64,000 nucleotides of DNA from NCBI GenBank assembly GCA_961205875.1, contig OY540809.1, positions 35,910,267-35,974,266 of the forward strand, given 5' to 3'. Below are positions 54,671-64,000 of the stretch, one piece after another; position 1 is the first letter of the stretch, and the number at the start of each line of letters is the position of its first letter. The translations under genes and the position numbers were made by a program. Origin of the DNA: Sialis fuliginosa (taxonomy: Eukaryota > Arthropoda > Insecta > Megaloptera > Sialidae). The notes under the pieces were generated by a model that saw only the letters and a list, made by a program, of their open reading frames with translations, had not been told where the DNA came from and did not search any database.

Positions 54671-57478
54671 ATAAATATTTACTAACACGAGTTTAAAAGC
54701 ACTGCTCTGAACAAGTAAAAGGATTTTTTTGTTAGGTTTTTCTTACTGATAGCAATAAACCAAATAATTTGTTTAGTTTAAAAGCATAGTAAAATCAGAT
54801 TTTATTATAAGTACCACTTTAGCTATAAAAATGACATATCAATTATTGTTGCATCTTGCAACTTACATTCAGTGACATAATATATCTAAACGAGGCAATA
54901 AAAAACATCTGAGAGATCTATCTTTCTGTACTATTATTACAAATGCTGTAAGCATACACATTATAATTGTTTTTAAATATCGATGTTCTGTACAGAGAGA
55001 TATTTAACATTAATGACATTGCCTTTTTTAATAAATGCACTGAAGATATAACGTTGCTGAGATGAAGGCAATTATCGACAGATAAATTTAGAGATTTAGG
55101 AAATTTTAATAGGGATTATTTACAATTACATGATGAAATATTAAATTTTAATAGTAGGGTAATATATAAATGCATTGTAATGAAATTTGTAATGTATATG
55201 TTATAAATTTTTATATTTTACTATTATATTCATTATTACCATTATTTTCTATATTTACTTATTTTACTTAACAATTTTGTCCATTATTATTAATTATTTA
55301 TATTTATTAACAAAAATATTCACCATTCTAAAATAAAAGTTATTTACCTAGTTAGTTTATAAATAATCTAAAATTGTGGTTTACTTACCAATAAGTTTAA
55401 AGTTATTGTGTTTTTAGTACAAATAATTTATTAGGAATGGTGGAGATATATTTAATTAAAGTAAACTGAAGGAATATCTAAATACAGAATAGCCAACGAT
55501 AATAGTAAATGTTGGAATTAACCGAGTTACTGTATTATGATTCATATATATTTATCAATATTGTTGTAATCTGTACGTGTGTGTTGCATTAACCTTGTAT
55601 TTAAACTTCCATTCAGTCTACTTTTATAGGTGTAAAATAGTTTATATTTTCAATATTTTATATAATGTATTTAAATTTGTAATAAAAATGAAATTTTGTA
55701 TTTAAATTCAATATTAACGCGTTAACTTCATAAATAGGTATATCTATTTTAATATAATATTTTCTGATAACAACAGTGGCTTTTTTAAAGAATAATTACA
55801 TTAGCATTTTATTAACATTGTATTAGAAGAAACGTTGTGTTCTCTTTTTTGCATTAAGTAAAATATTGAAATATTATATAATCTTTAGGAGTGTAGCATA
55901 ATATTATAAATATTTTCTCTAGTTGTAGTGCTTGATATGTACGTTTATGTGATATTCATAACGTTATTTAGGATAATTATTAGTTATATCAGACTATGTA
56001 AGATGAAAAGTGACTTGGGATATATTGTTTATAAATGATGTTTTAGTTTGACTTAAAATAAAGTTAATATTAATGGTTTAATTAAAGATTGCTGTTTGCA
56101 TTATTAGTAAATGTGTTGTGTATTATATACAGTACAGTATAAAGGAACTTTTCATCTTCGAGTCTGTCAACTGCAGCTTGTCGTGCACAGTGTACACGGT
56201 TAATCTACTATAATTGCTACTAAAATATGATGTTGATAATTGATTACAAAGACAAATGATTACAACGAATCGTTATGATGATAATTTGCTCTGTATCTCT
56301 GTATATGTACTGTACACAGTTAGCTCTGTCTGCCGCACTCGTTATGCTAGCCACGTGCTGCGTGCGCAAGATCAACCGGATACACTGTGCGCCGATGACT
56401 GTGAACTTTCCGTCCATTACAATGTCTTGAGACATTAAGCAGCTCAATGCTAGAGCACGTGTCAGTGGGTAGGGGAAACAAGGCAGATGTCGTTAGCTGG
56501 AGAGCCAGCGTTATTCTGGGGACTACAGAAAACATATCAGCTTAACTAATTAATATATATAAATATATATTATATATAGAATATAAAGTATATTAAATAT
56601 TACTTGTTATTCAATCCGACCTTTAAGTATTTGTCATTGATGTGACTCTGTTTTTGCTCTTCATTGTGGAAGTTAGTTGTATAATTCCTCAAAAGCGACA
56701 GGAATTATATGTGATACGAATCGATGGTGAATAAACTATAACCACAATCGCCTTTTCTGCTTTAGGTCATAGGATATACAAACACCACTTCTAAACATAT
56801 CATGATGTGTGCCCCTTGTCAAATGACAGTCTTAGAGAGTAATAAATAAAGTTTTAAGATACTGAATTTACAAAATATTAATTAAGCGAGAACCATAATG
56901 GTTCGATACAATTATTGATACTTATTTGTAAAAGGTACGGCACGTATATTTGTGATGTCGGACCTTATATTATCGTGTAATCATTGTAATGACAGTTGAC
57001 GCAGAGACGTAGCCTTAGCGACTCGAGCTGGCGATGCATATCGTTATTAATATAACCAGTAGACATTAGTGTGTGTGTGGATTCCTGTACCGGCGCAACA
57101 GCCCTCTTGCATGGTCAATTGATACTAGTCAGATATTAATGTAACGCCCATCCACCATCTTGCCCCTCCTAGTTGATTCCATTCCGCAGATGCATTCCAG
57201 TAAAACATTGTACTACCTGACAACGTACTTATTAGCTATAAATTGTATAGGGTCCAAAAGATGGGAAATAAATATATGTTAAACTTCTGTCCAAAATTTC
57301 TTATTTCATTGCCCTTGTCAAATTCCTTCACATTTACAATTTCAGTAACTGTAAGTATATATAATAAAATAAGTAAGTATAATAATAATTTCTTTATTCT
57401 ATTAACTGTATTTATGTATAGTGTAGAACATGTCATTACATTTTAATATAATATATAGTATCTGGATATGTAAAGAAA
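54671..57478. other. intergenic, no gene seen
   Basis: Mostly AT-rich. About 56150-56540 and 57000-57200 are less AT-rich and non-repetitive, with overlapping short frames on both strands but no recognisable domain. They could be UTR or regulatory DNA. Confidence 0.35.
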
Positions 57479-57479
57479 A

Positions 57480-57930
57480 GAAAAAAAAATTATAATCATT
57501 CAATTTATTCAATAAACATTGCAGAATAACTTTTTTCAGGATGAAGTGTGACAGAGTATCTCATATATAGTTTTTATCTAGCAAGTAGAGATTTAATTGA
57601 TTTTTGAAAGTAATTAAGGAAAGATTTTTGAGAGAGTATGGTAATTTATTGTAGATTGTTATACAGGTATTTAAAGGTCCTTTTTGTATTATGGATAGTG
57701 GTGTTTGTACCATTACGTAATTATTTCTTGACCTTGTATCATGCATGTGCTCCACCGTTGCTCCTGAAAATATGTTTGGGTGCTTTTTTATAAATATCGC
57801 TGATTCCAGTATGAAAAGATCATATATTGTAAGAATTTTATATTTTTTAAAAAGTGGTTTGCAAGAAGTAAAAGTGCTTACTCCCGCTATGGCACAAATG
57901 CATCTTTTCTGTATTGTGAATAAGTTTTAT
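57480..57930 (-). pseudogene. LINE reverse-transcriptase C-terminal remnant
   Basis: On the minus strand one frame reads FTIQKRCICAIAGV, SCKPLFKKYKILTIYDLFIL, HMHDTRSRNNYVMV and ends IYNKLPYSLKNLSLITFKNQ. This is the typical end of non-LTR retrotransposon polyproteins (QKR-AIR...CRPLFK...HNTR...LYN-LP). After the stop at 57561 comes 'gtttattgaataaattgaat', a usual LINE tail. It is truncated at the 5' side where a foldback begins, so it is non-functional. Confidence 0.8.
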
Positions 57931-57945
57931 AAAATAAGTAATAGT

Positions 57946-60094
57946 ACGTCTGGTACGTAAAAAAACCCTGCACTTTTTGATTGGGGTATGACACTTTCTG
58001 TGCTCATAGATAAGGTCAAAAGAATAATTTTCAGATAGGGAGCCACTTTAAAATCCGTGTAGAACACCATTATATCGGCTATTAAAGATGGCCCCCACCG
58101 TTTTTATTAAATTGACTGTATCTCAGCTCCTAGTCATCTGATTTCAATTTTCTTTTGTTTGTTTTACAGTTCTTATTGAGTAGATTATTTTTTGTCATTA
58201 TTCATTTTTCTCTAAATCTTAAGGGTTCCCCACAATTTTTGAAAATCTGAAAATGTTACTTTTTTTACGAACTTAATTTTTATATAACTTTTTTATTGTG
58301 CCCAATATCATTTTTTTACATCATACAAAAAAGAAAGACATTTTTTTCTGCGTTCCATTGATAACAAGATAATACTGTTTTAATTAACAACTTCTTTGGA
58401 AAAAGTGTGTTAAACTAAGAAAAATTGACTATTTTTGGATCATTCCATGTCATGTTTACCTTTTATCATATGAAATTTTATGTTGGGATCAATTTTCTCA
58501 TATGGTATAGCTAAAAAATTGAAAAATCTGTCATGGATGTCACTGAACTTTCTTATACAATAAAAAATGTACGTGTATCTATTAATATAAAACAAATAAT
58601 TTTGGCTTACTGATGACAGATATAAAAAATTAATAGAACATAAAGTATAGATAATAACGTTCTCTACATATTTTGTTATAAACATTTCATTCTGTCATGA
58701 ACTTGTTCAAAAAAAATGGAAAAAAATAAAAAATTAAATAAAAAAGATTTTTTTTAATTGGTAAGAGATACAAAAAAATTAATGGAACATAAACTATAGA
58801 AAATAACGTTATCTACATTTTTTGTTATAAACATTTCATTCTGTCATGAATTTGTTCAAAAAAATGGAAAAAAATAAAAAATTAAATAAAAAGGATTTTT
58901 TTTTTAATTGGTAAGAGATACAAAAAAATTAATAGAATATAAACTATAGATATAACGTTCTCTACATTTTTTGTTAAAAACATTTCATTCTGTCATGAAC
59001 TTGTTCAAAAAAAAATTGAAAAAAATAAAAAATTAAATAAAAAAGATTTTTTTTTAATTAGTAAATGATACAAAAAAATTAATGGAACATAAACTATAGA
59101 AAATAACGTACTCTACAACTTTTATTTCAATAATTTATTTCTGCTTTAAACCATTTCGAATATAATTGAAAAAAACGATTATAACCTCAAAAACTTTTTT
59201 TGAGAGGAATTGAACATAACATAAATTATAAATAATAATATTATAAGTCAATTATTATTTAAACATTTTCTTCCAACACGTACCGTTTCAGAAATATTTC
59301 GAATAATTACAAAAATTACAAGAGTAAATATCCGTTTCCGGTTTTAAAAACATCTGGTTTTCTTTTTTAAACCAAATTAATCCTTAGTATAAAATTTTAC
59401 CCCTCTATGTACTGCCATTTTTGAGTTCCAGCGTTTACAGACAAACAGATACACACACAGACAGACAGACAGACATGATGATAAAAATAGTCAGAATTGA
59501 TTCAGGGAAGGTATAAATGGACATTTCCATCAAAATCTCGAATCCGAGAAACCAATACAGGTAAACTTGACTTGGAATGATCCAAAAAAAATCTATTTTT
59601 CTTAGTTTAACACGCTATTTCCAAAGAAGTTGTTAAGTAAAACAGTATTATCTAGTTATCAATGGAACGCAGAAAAAAATATCTTTCTTTTTTATATGAA
59701 GTAAAAAAAAATTATTGGGCAAAATAAACAAGTTATATAACAATTAATTTTGTAAGAAAAGTGAAGTCTTCAGATTTCGGAAAATTATGGGGAACCCTTA
59801 AAATTTAGAGAAAAATGAATAATGATAAAAAAGATTTTTTTTAATAAGAACTTTAAAATAAACAAAATAAAATTGAAATCGGATGATTAGGAGCTGAGAT
59901 ACAGCCAATTTAATAAAAACCGTGGGGGCCATCTTTAATAGCCGATATAACAGTGTTCTACACGGATTTTAAAGTGGCTCCCTATCTGAAAATCTTTCAT
60001 TTGACCTTATATATGACCACAGAAAGTGGCATACCCCAATCAAAAAGTGCAGCGTTTTGGCTTTATTTGCCACGAACCAGACGTACTATAAGTA
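57946..60094. mobile_element. 2.1-kb giant foldback
   Basis: Ends tagtacgtctggtacgt and 'acgaaccagacgtacta' with long arms: 'agccactttaaaatccgtgt' left, 'acacggattttaaagtggct' right; 'ggccatctttaatagccgat' also pairs. 58440-59570 is the inner part with a tandem repeat. The 81-residue minus frame at 58440 is part of it. Confidence 0.8.
58620..59115. repeat. about 149-bp tandem repeat, roughly 3 units
   Basis: 'aacataaactatagaaaata' (with variants) recurs near 58636, 58784, 58933 and 59083, each followed by 'ctctaca' and a segment with 'tttcattctgtcatgaa' except the last. It lies inside the giant foldback. Confidence 0.75.
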
Positions 60095-60184
60095 AAATAA
60101 TTAACAAAGTCATTGTAATTTAATAATTCCTTAAGTTATTCGTCCTAAAATTAATACATATATGCCTATACGATCATATACCGC

Positions 60185-60845
60185 ATCACAATCAGGGTGA
60201 CCATATTTTAGTTTTTGTAAACCCTGACATGTAAATGAGACCCCTTTTTTATTTATTTTTTATTTTTTTATTTTTATTTTCATAAAATTTATTAAAAATT
60301 TACTACCCTAATCTATACTTTTGCACCCCCTGCTCTATTTATGACGACCTTTTTTTTAGTCATCATTTTTTACAAAACCTGAAACTCCGAGTCAAAACCT
60401 GAGACCTGGTCACCAGCAGCGGATTTACGTTAAATGCCGCCCTGGGCAAAAAAAAATTGCCGCCCATCTACCTATTTTCTTCAACAATCATATTTCAAAT
60501 ATGCGATTGTTGAAGTAAACAAATATGGACGGATGTAGTTAATGAGTTGGTACACAGATGGCAGCAAGTTGATCAGCTCTATCAGCTCGTTCAGAACGAA
60601 AATCGCGCGCTAATTCGAAATCAGTAGATAGGATATTTGAAAAATGAGGGCAATCGAAATCGTTAGAGAATTTTTACAAGATGTAGAAGAATCGTTTTGA
60701 TAATCAAAGTAATTTTTTGTATTCCTTTTTTTTAGTGTTGTATATTAAACTAAAAAAGTTGTATTCTTCCAGAATCTGCCGCCCTGAGCAATAGCCCATG
60801 TTGCCCATGCCTAAATCCACCGTTGCTGGTCACCCTAATCACAAT
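60185..60845. mobile_element. hAT-type MITE, outer
   Basis: 60193-60837, ends CAGGGTGACCATA and 'tggtcacccta', flanked by atcacaat on both sides (8-bp duplication). It is split by the inner hAT element at 60414-60825 and ends about 250 bp before the EARS2 start. Confidence 0.85.
60406..60833. mobile_element. hAT-type MITE, nested
   Basis: 412 bp (60414-60825), ends CAGCAGCGGATTTA and 'taaatccaccgttg', flanked by ctggtcac on both sides. Inserted into the right end of the outer MITE, so it is younger. Confidence 0.8.
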
Positions 60846-61096
60846 ATAAATATGCAATGGACAATTACCGTGTGAATCGTGCGATCATCATGCGCAGTAC
60901 ATATACATTGATATACATATAAACATAACATAAACATACCTATATGTTTATATAACCTAAAAAAGTATCCGGTCTAACGGGTCTAACTTATTTGTCTTGA
61001 TATTTTGTAATGTTTTTCGTTGTTTAATAAAATGAAAAACACTTGTACTTTTTCATAATAAAGCGATACTCTATTTAATTTATTGTACTAATCGAA

Positions 61097-61214
61097 ATGC
61101 ACGCAAACTCAATTGCAAAAAATTTTATTAGGACATTACACAATAATATTAAAAGAAATTATACAACACAAATTAAAAAAGATGTTCGAGTTCGCTTTGC
61201 TCCAAGTCCTACAG
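61097..61214 (+). CDS. EARS2: EARS2 exon 1: presequence and HIGH-region start
   Basis: Encodes [20 protein letters not shown], then [20 protein letters not shown]. Residues 1-29 have Lys/Arg and no Asp/Glu, as in mitochondrial targeting peptides. It ends one base into the Gly codon at the donor ACAG|gtaaag. About 250 bp of non-repeat DNA separates the ATG from a nested hAT MITE, so the promoter is probably compact; no TATA box stands out. Confidence 0.9.
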
Positions 61215-64000
61215 GTAAAGGCTTAAATAATATTCATTAAATATAACGAATAAAAAATAATGTCAAATATAGGTTACCTTCATTTAGGAGGTCTTCGAAC
61301 AGCCTTATATAACTATTTATTTACAAAACAGAATCTTGGCAAATTTGTACTTCGAATAGAAGATACAGATCAATCAAGATTAATTGAAGGAGCGACTCAA
61401 CAGTTAATTGAAGATCTATGTTGGTCTGGAATTAAAATAGACGAAGGACCTAATTTTGGAGGGGATTATGGTCCTTATTTACAATCGGAACGTTTAAAGA
61501 TCTATAAGTAGGTTCATTAAATTTGTTCATTGAATTTTTAAAAATTAATAAATTTATCATTTCTAGTGAGATGGTTAAGAAATTAATTGATAATAAAACA
61601 GCCTATTACTGTTTTTGTTCAGATCATCGATTAAATTTATTAAGAAAAGAAGCACTACGTACACGACAAATTCCAAAATATGATAATAAATGTAGACATT
61701 TGACAAAAGATGAAATAAATGAAAAATTGAATCGAGGAGAAAAGTATTGTATTAGGTTTAAAGTAATTATTATAATAATGAATTTATTTTTTATTTTTTT
61801 ATTTAAAAAAATCTGTTATTTTTGTTCCAGTTAATGCCAAATTGTACTACTTTCAATGATTTAATTTATGGAGAAATTAATCATGATGTGTTAGCTAGCG
61901 AAGGCGATCCTATTATAATAAAAACAGACAAATACCCTACGTATCACTTTGCTAATGTAGTCGATGATCACATGATGAAAATAAGTCATGTTCTACGAGG
62001 AGTTGAATGGCAAGTGTCTACTCCGAAACATATTATGATGTATAGGTATTAATAATATATCTAATACGTATAAATAATCAAACTTTTATCTGTTATACCT
62101 ATATTAATATATCAATTTTATTTCTCAAAAACCTTAATTTGCATTACTATAAATAAATCGTATTCAATTAATTCAAAAAAGCCTAATATAATATAATAGG
62201 TATAATACAATAACTTCTTTTTAATTTGTAATTTAACTATTAGGCCCTCCGCACACGGAGCAACCATTTTGCAACGACAATCGCAAACCAGTTGCACAAG
62301 CAACCGTTTGGTGACTTTGCACGTGTAATGTAATGGCCCTCCGCGCACGGTGCGACTGAAACAAAACTGTGCTTGCAGGTCTAATTTCGGTTTCAGTTGC
62401 ATGATATTTTAGTTTTATAATTATAATAATATTATTATTTATTTATAATTACAATTATTAGTTAATTATTATTCTTTCTATTAATAATTACCTACTTAGT
62501 TAGTTAATAAACATTAAATTCGTCGAGGAGGTGGAAAAACATGAAGTTCTATACAATTATAACCTTCCTAGGTATTCAAGAATGCTTGACATGTTGCCAA
62601 AAGTTAAAAAAACTTAAAAACTTTTAAAAAATCGCGTTTTTTCTTCACAGCAATTTCCATAAAACTGTCGACTGATCAAGATTCAGTCACGCTTGTGTGC
62701 GGAGCGAGGACTTAAATCAATTGCAAACCAGTTGTAATATAGTCGCTTCCGCAACTGGTTTGCGATTCTCGTTGCAAAACAGTCGCACCATGTGCGGGGA
62801 GGGCCTTACATGTAAGGTTAAATAGATAATGTATAAGTACACAAATAGTAGAGGGAAATTAGCATTTTGAAGTGATGCATTCGGGAAGTTGGATTTTTTG
62901 AATTCTCTCTTTATATGTTCAAAGATTAGTTGAAAATCAAAAATTTGGAAAAATCGGCCATGTGCGTCCCGAGAAAATTGCATAATTGTGCATTTTTGAT
63001 ACATTTCAAGTGTATCGCTACACTGTTTTTGAAATATCTCCGGTTCTATAGGTCCTACGAAAATAAAAAAAGTACTAAAATACTTTAAGTTCCTGTAGAA
63101 TCACACTCACATAATAATAAAAGTCATTTTCAATAACATAAAAAATATGCAATATTAGAAATAAATACAAAACATCTATAATAAGACTATTAAAATGTGG
63201 TATAAACATATATTACGCGCACGTGCCTTGATCGAGCATTAGTTTATACATCATTTATGATATTTTAACTTATTTAACAGTTTTTGGTATATGTTCACAA
63301 GAAAGTACATGAAAAAGTCTACAATTAAAAAAATAAAATTTACCCTACGACGTTTTTTCATTAAATGGCGAGGTTTTCCATTTTTTTCAAAAATGACTGA
63401 TTGTGGACGTGAAAATCAAATTTCATTTTTGAAAATTTCTTTACGTATTTATAACATAAAAATACATATTTTCTCTTATTTTCGTAAAAATCCTTTCATT
63501 TTTACGTTAATTATTGCATTATTAGTAATAAAAAAAGTTTTTCGACAATTTTTTTATTTTTGAGGTTAGGATGCGTTTGAAAAGTAACGCTACCTATGCA
63601 GTTCTATAGTCTATTAACTTAAAGTATTTTAGTACTTTTTTTATTTTCCTACGATCTATAGAACCGGAGATATTTCAAAAACAGTGTAGCGATACACTCG
63701 AAATGTATCAAAAATGCACAATTATGCAATTTTCTCGGGACGCACATGGCCGATTTTTCCAAATTTTTGATTTTCAACTAATCTTCGAACATAAAGAGAA
63801 AATCCAACATCCCGAATGCATCATTATTCATCACTTTTTTTGTCTCTATTCCCTCTAGTAAAAAGTTATTATTTATATTAAAACAGAGCCTTTAATTGGG
63901 ATCCTCCACAATATGGACACCTACCTTTACTCTTGAACAGTGATGGAACAAAATTAAGTAAAAGACAAGGAGATATAAGAATTTCAAATTACAGAGAAAC
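61097..64000 (+). CDS. EARS2: mitochondrial glutamyl-tRNA synthetase, 5' part (3' end beyond window)
   Basis: Exons 61097-61214, 61273-61507, 61567-61762, 61831-62045 and 63887-64000 (open at the window edge) join in frame with GT-AG introns. The visible 292 residues start [10 protein letters not shown], a basic, acid-free presequence suited to mitochondrial import. They contain the class-I HIGH-type motif (PSPTGYLHLGG, residues 36-46), the conserved RIEDTDQSR, and KLSKR (residues 277-281), which is the KMSKS-type ATP-binding loop. The enzyme joins glutamate to tRNA in the mitochondrial matrix (family knowledge). The ATG at 61097 is chosen because it gives a typical presequence directly before the catalytic core. 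The organellar form is preferred over the cytosolic glutamyl-prolyl enzyme because of the bacterial-type core and presequence. Confidence 0.95.
61273..61507 (+). CDS. EARS2: EARS2 exon 2: catalytic Rossmann core
   Basis: Completes the split Gly and reads [20 protein letters not shown], then [12 protein letters not shown] and later [12 protein letters not shown]. This is the ATP/glutamate-binding region of class-I GluRS. It lies between acceptor atatag and donor AA|gtaggt (phase 2). A Met-started frame beginning a few codons upstream in the intron is only the exon extended by chance. Confidence 0.93.
61567..61762 (+). CDS. EARS2: EARS2 exon 3
   Basis: Completes Asn and reads [20 protein letters not shown], then an Arg/Lys-rich segment ending KYCIRFK. 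The YYCFCS segment corresponds to the region of GluRS that carries Cys in many members. Introns are very short (about 60-70 bp) on both sides, unlike the kilobase introns of cpo. Phase 0 at its 3' end. Confidence 0.92.
61831..62045 (+). CDS. EARS2: EARS2 exon 4
   Basis: 71 codons plus two bases after acceptor gttccag. It reads [20 protein letters not shown], then [20 protein letters not shown] and [33 protein letters not shown] and ISHVLRGxEW are hallmark GluRS/GlnRS segments of the catalytic domain. The donor is AG|gtatta, leading into a 1.84 kb intron made mostly of transposons. Confidence 0.94.
62240..62808. mobile_element. Harbinger-like MITE in EARS2 intron 4
   Basis: 563 bp (62243-62805), ends GGCCCTCCGCACACGG and complement-like 'tgtgcggggagggcc', flanked by TTA on both sides. 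Inner repeats of 'gcaaaccagttgca' recur on both arms. Related truncated copy at 1842-2283. Confidence 0.85.
62849..63857. mobile_element. TAGAGGG foldback in EARS2 intron 4
   Basis: Ends tagagggaaattagc and 'ctctattccctcta'; arms of about 250 bp mirror ('cgggacgcacatggccgatt' and its complement). Inner part shared with 27411-28460. The frames at 62717 (-) and 63291 (+) belong to it. Confidence 0.8.
63887..64000 (+). CDS. EARS2: EARS2 exon 5 (runs off the window)
   Basis: After acceptor aaacag it completes Arg and reads [30 protein letters not shown] and SNYRE. KLSKR is the KMSKS-type loop and follows the usual [16 protein letters not shown] pattern. The exon is cut by the window edge; the anticodon-binding domain is outside. 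Its acceptor lies only 29 bp after the end of an inserted foldback element. Confidence 0.92.

Noticed and set aside
62717-63563. 95- and 90-residue frames in EARS2 intron 4
   Set aside because: Part of a foldback element with copies at 27411-28460 and 36188-36650.
1-64000. tRNA, rRNA or other known RNA genes
   Set aside because: No cloverleaf or rRNA words were recognised on either strand by eye; a covariance search would be decisive.

Overview
The window is AT-rich, intron-rich animal DNA, almost certainly from an insect. Small, GC-richer protein-coding exons with clean GT/AG boundaries sit in a large excess of non-coding DNA full of short inverted-repeat transposons. No bacterial-type operons, CRISPR arrays, rRNA or tRNA genes were seen. 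I cannot name the insect order from the sequence.

Two genes are recognisable, both on the + strand. The first (visible exons 19767-53128) is the RNA-binding protein couch potato (cpo; vertebrate RBPMS and nematode MEC-8 relatives). Its first RRM is spread over four exons (19767, 22819, 24610, 28946). A linker exon (37612-37847) follows, then a second RRM over two exons (42431, 50345) and a short last exon (53096-53128). The upstream exon(s) with the start codon were not found. The linker exon carries an in-frame UGA followed by CUA at 37782-37787. After it the frame stays open for 21 codons to a strong splice donor, whose phase matches the second-RRM exon. The simplest reading is programmed stop-codon readthrough that switches between a one-RRM and a two-RRM protein.

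The second gene (61097 to beyond 64000) is mitochondrial glutamyl-tRNA synthetase (EARS2), with a presequence-like N-terminus, the HIGH-type motif, the KMSKS-type motif and five exons in view; its 3' end lies outside the window.

The rest is repeats. There are PIF/Harbinger-type MITEs with 3-bp TTA/TAA target duplications, and one element that still holds a broken transposase. There are hAT-type MITEs with 8-bp duplications, some nested, and Tc1/mariner/pogo-like MITEs with TA duplications. Several families of large foldback (palindromic) elements reach 2.1 kb. Non-LTR (RTE-like and other LINE) tails are present, one with a recognisable reverse-transcriptase C-terminus. Region 1-19766 is repeats plus a CpG-rich island (about 13430-13690) that may be a promoter; 19767-53128 is cpo with repeat-filled introns; 53129-61096 is the intergenic/3' region with a LINE remnant and a giant foldback; 61097-64000 is EARS2, whose fourth intron is almost entirely two transposons.
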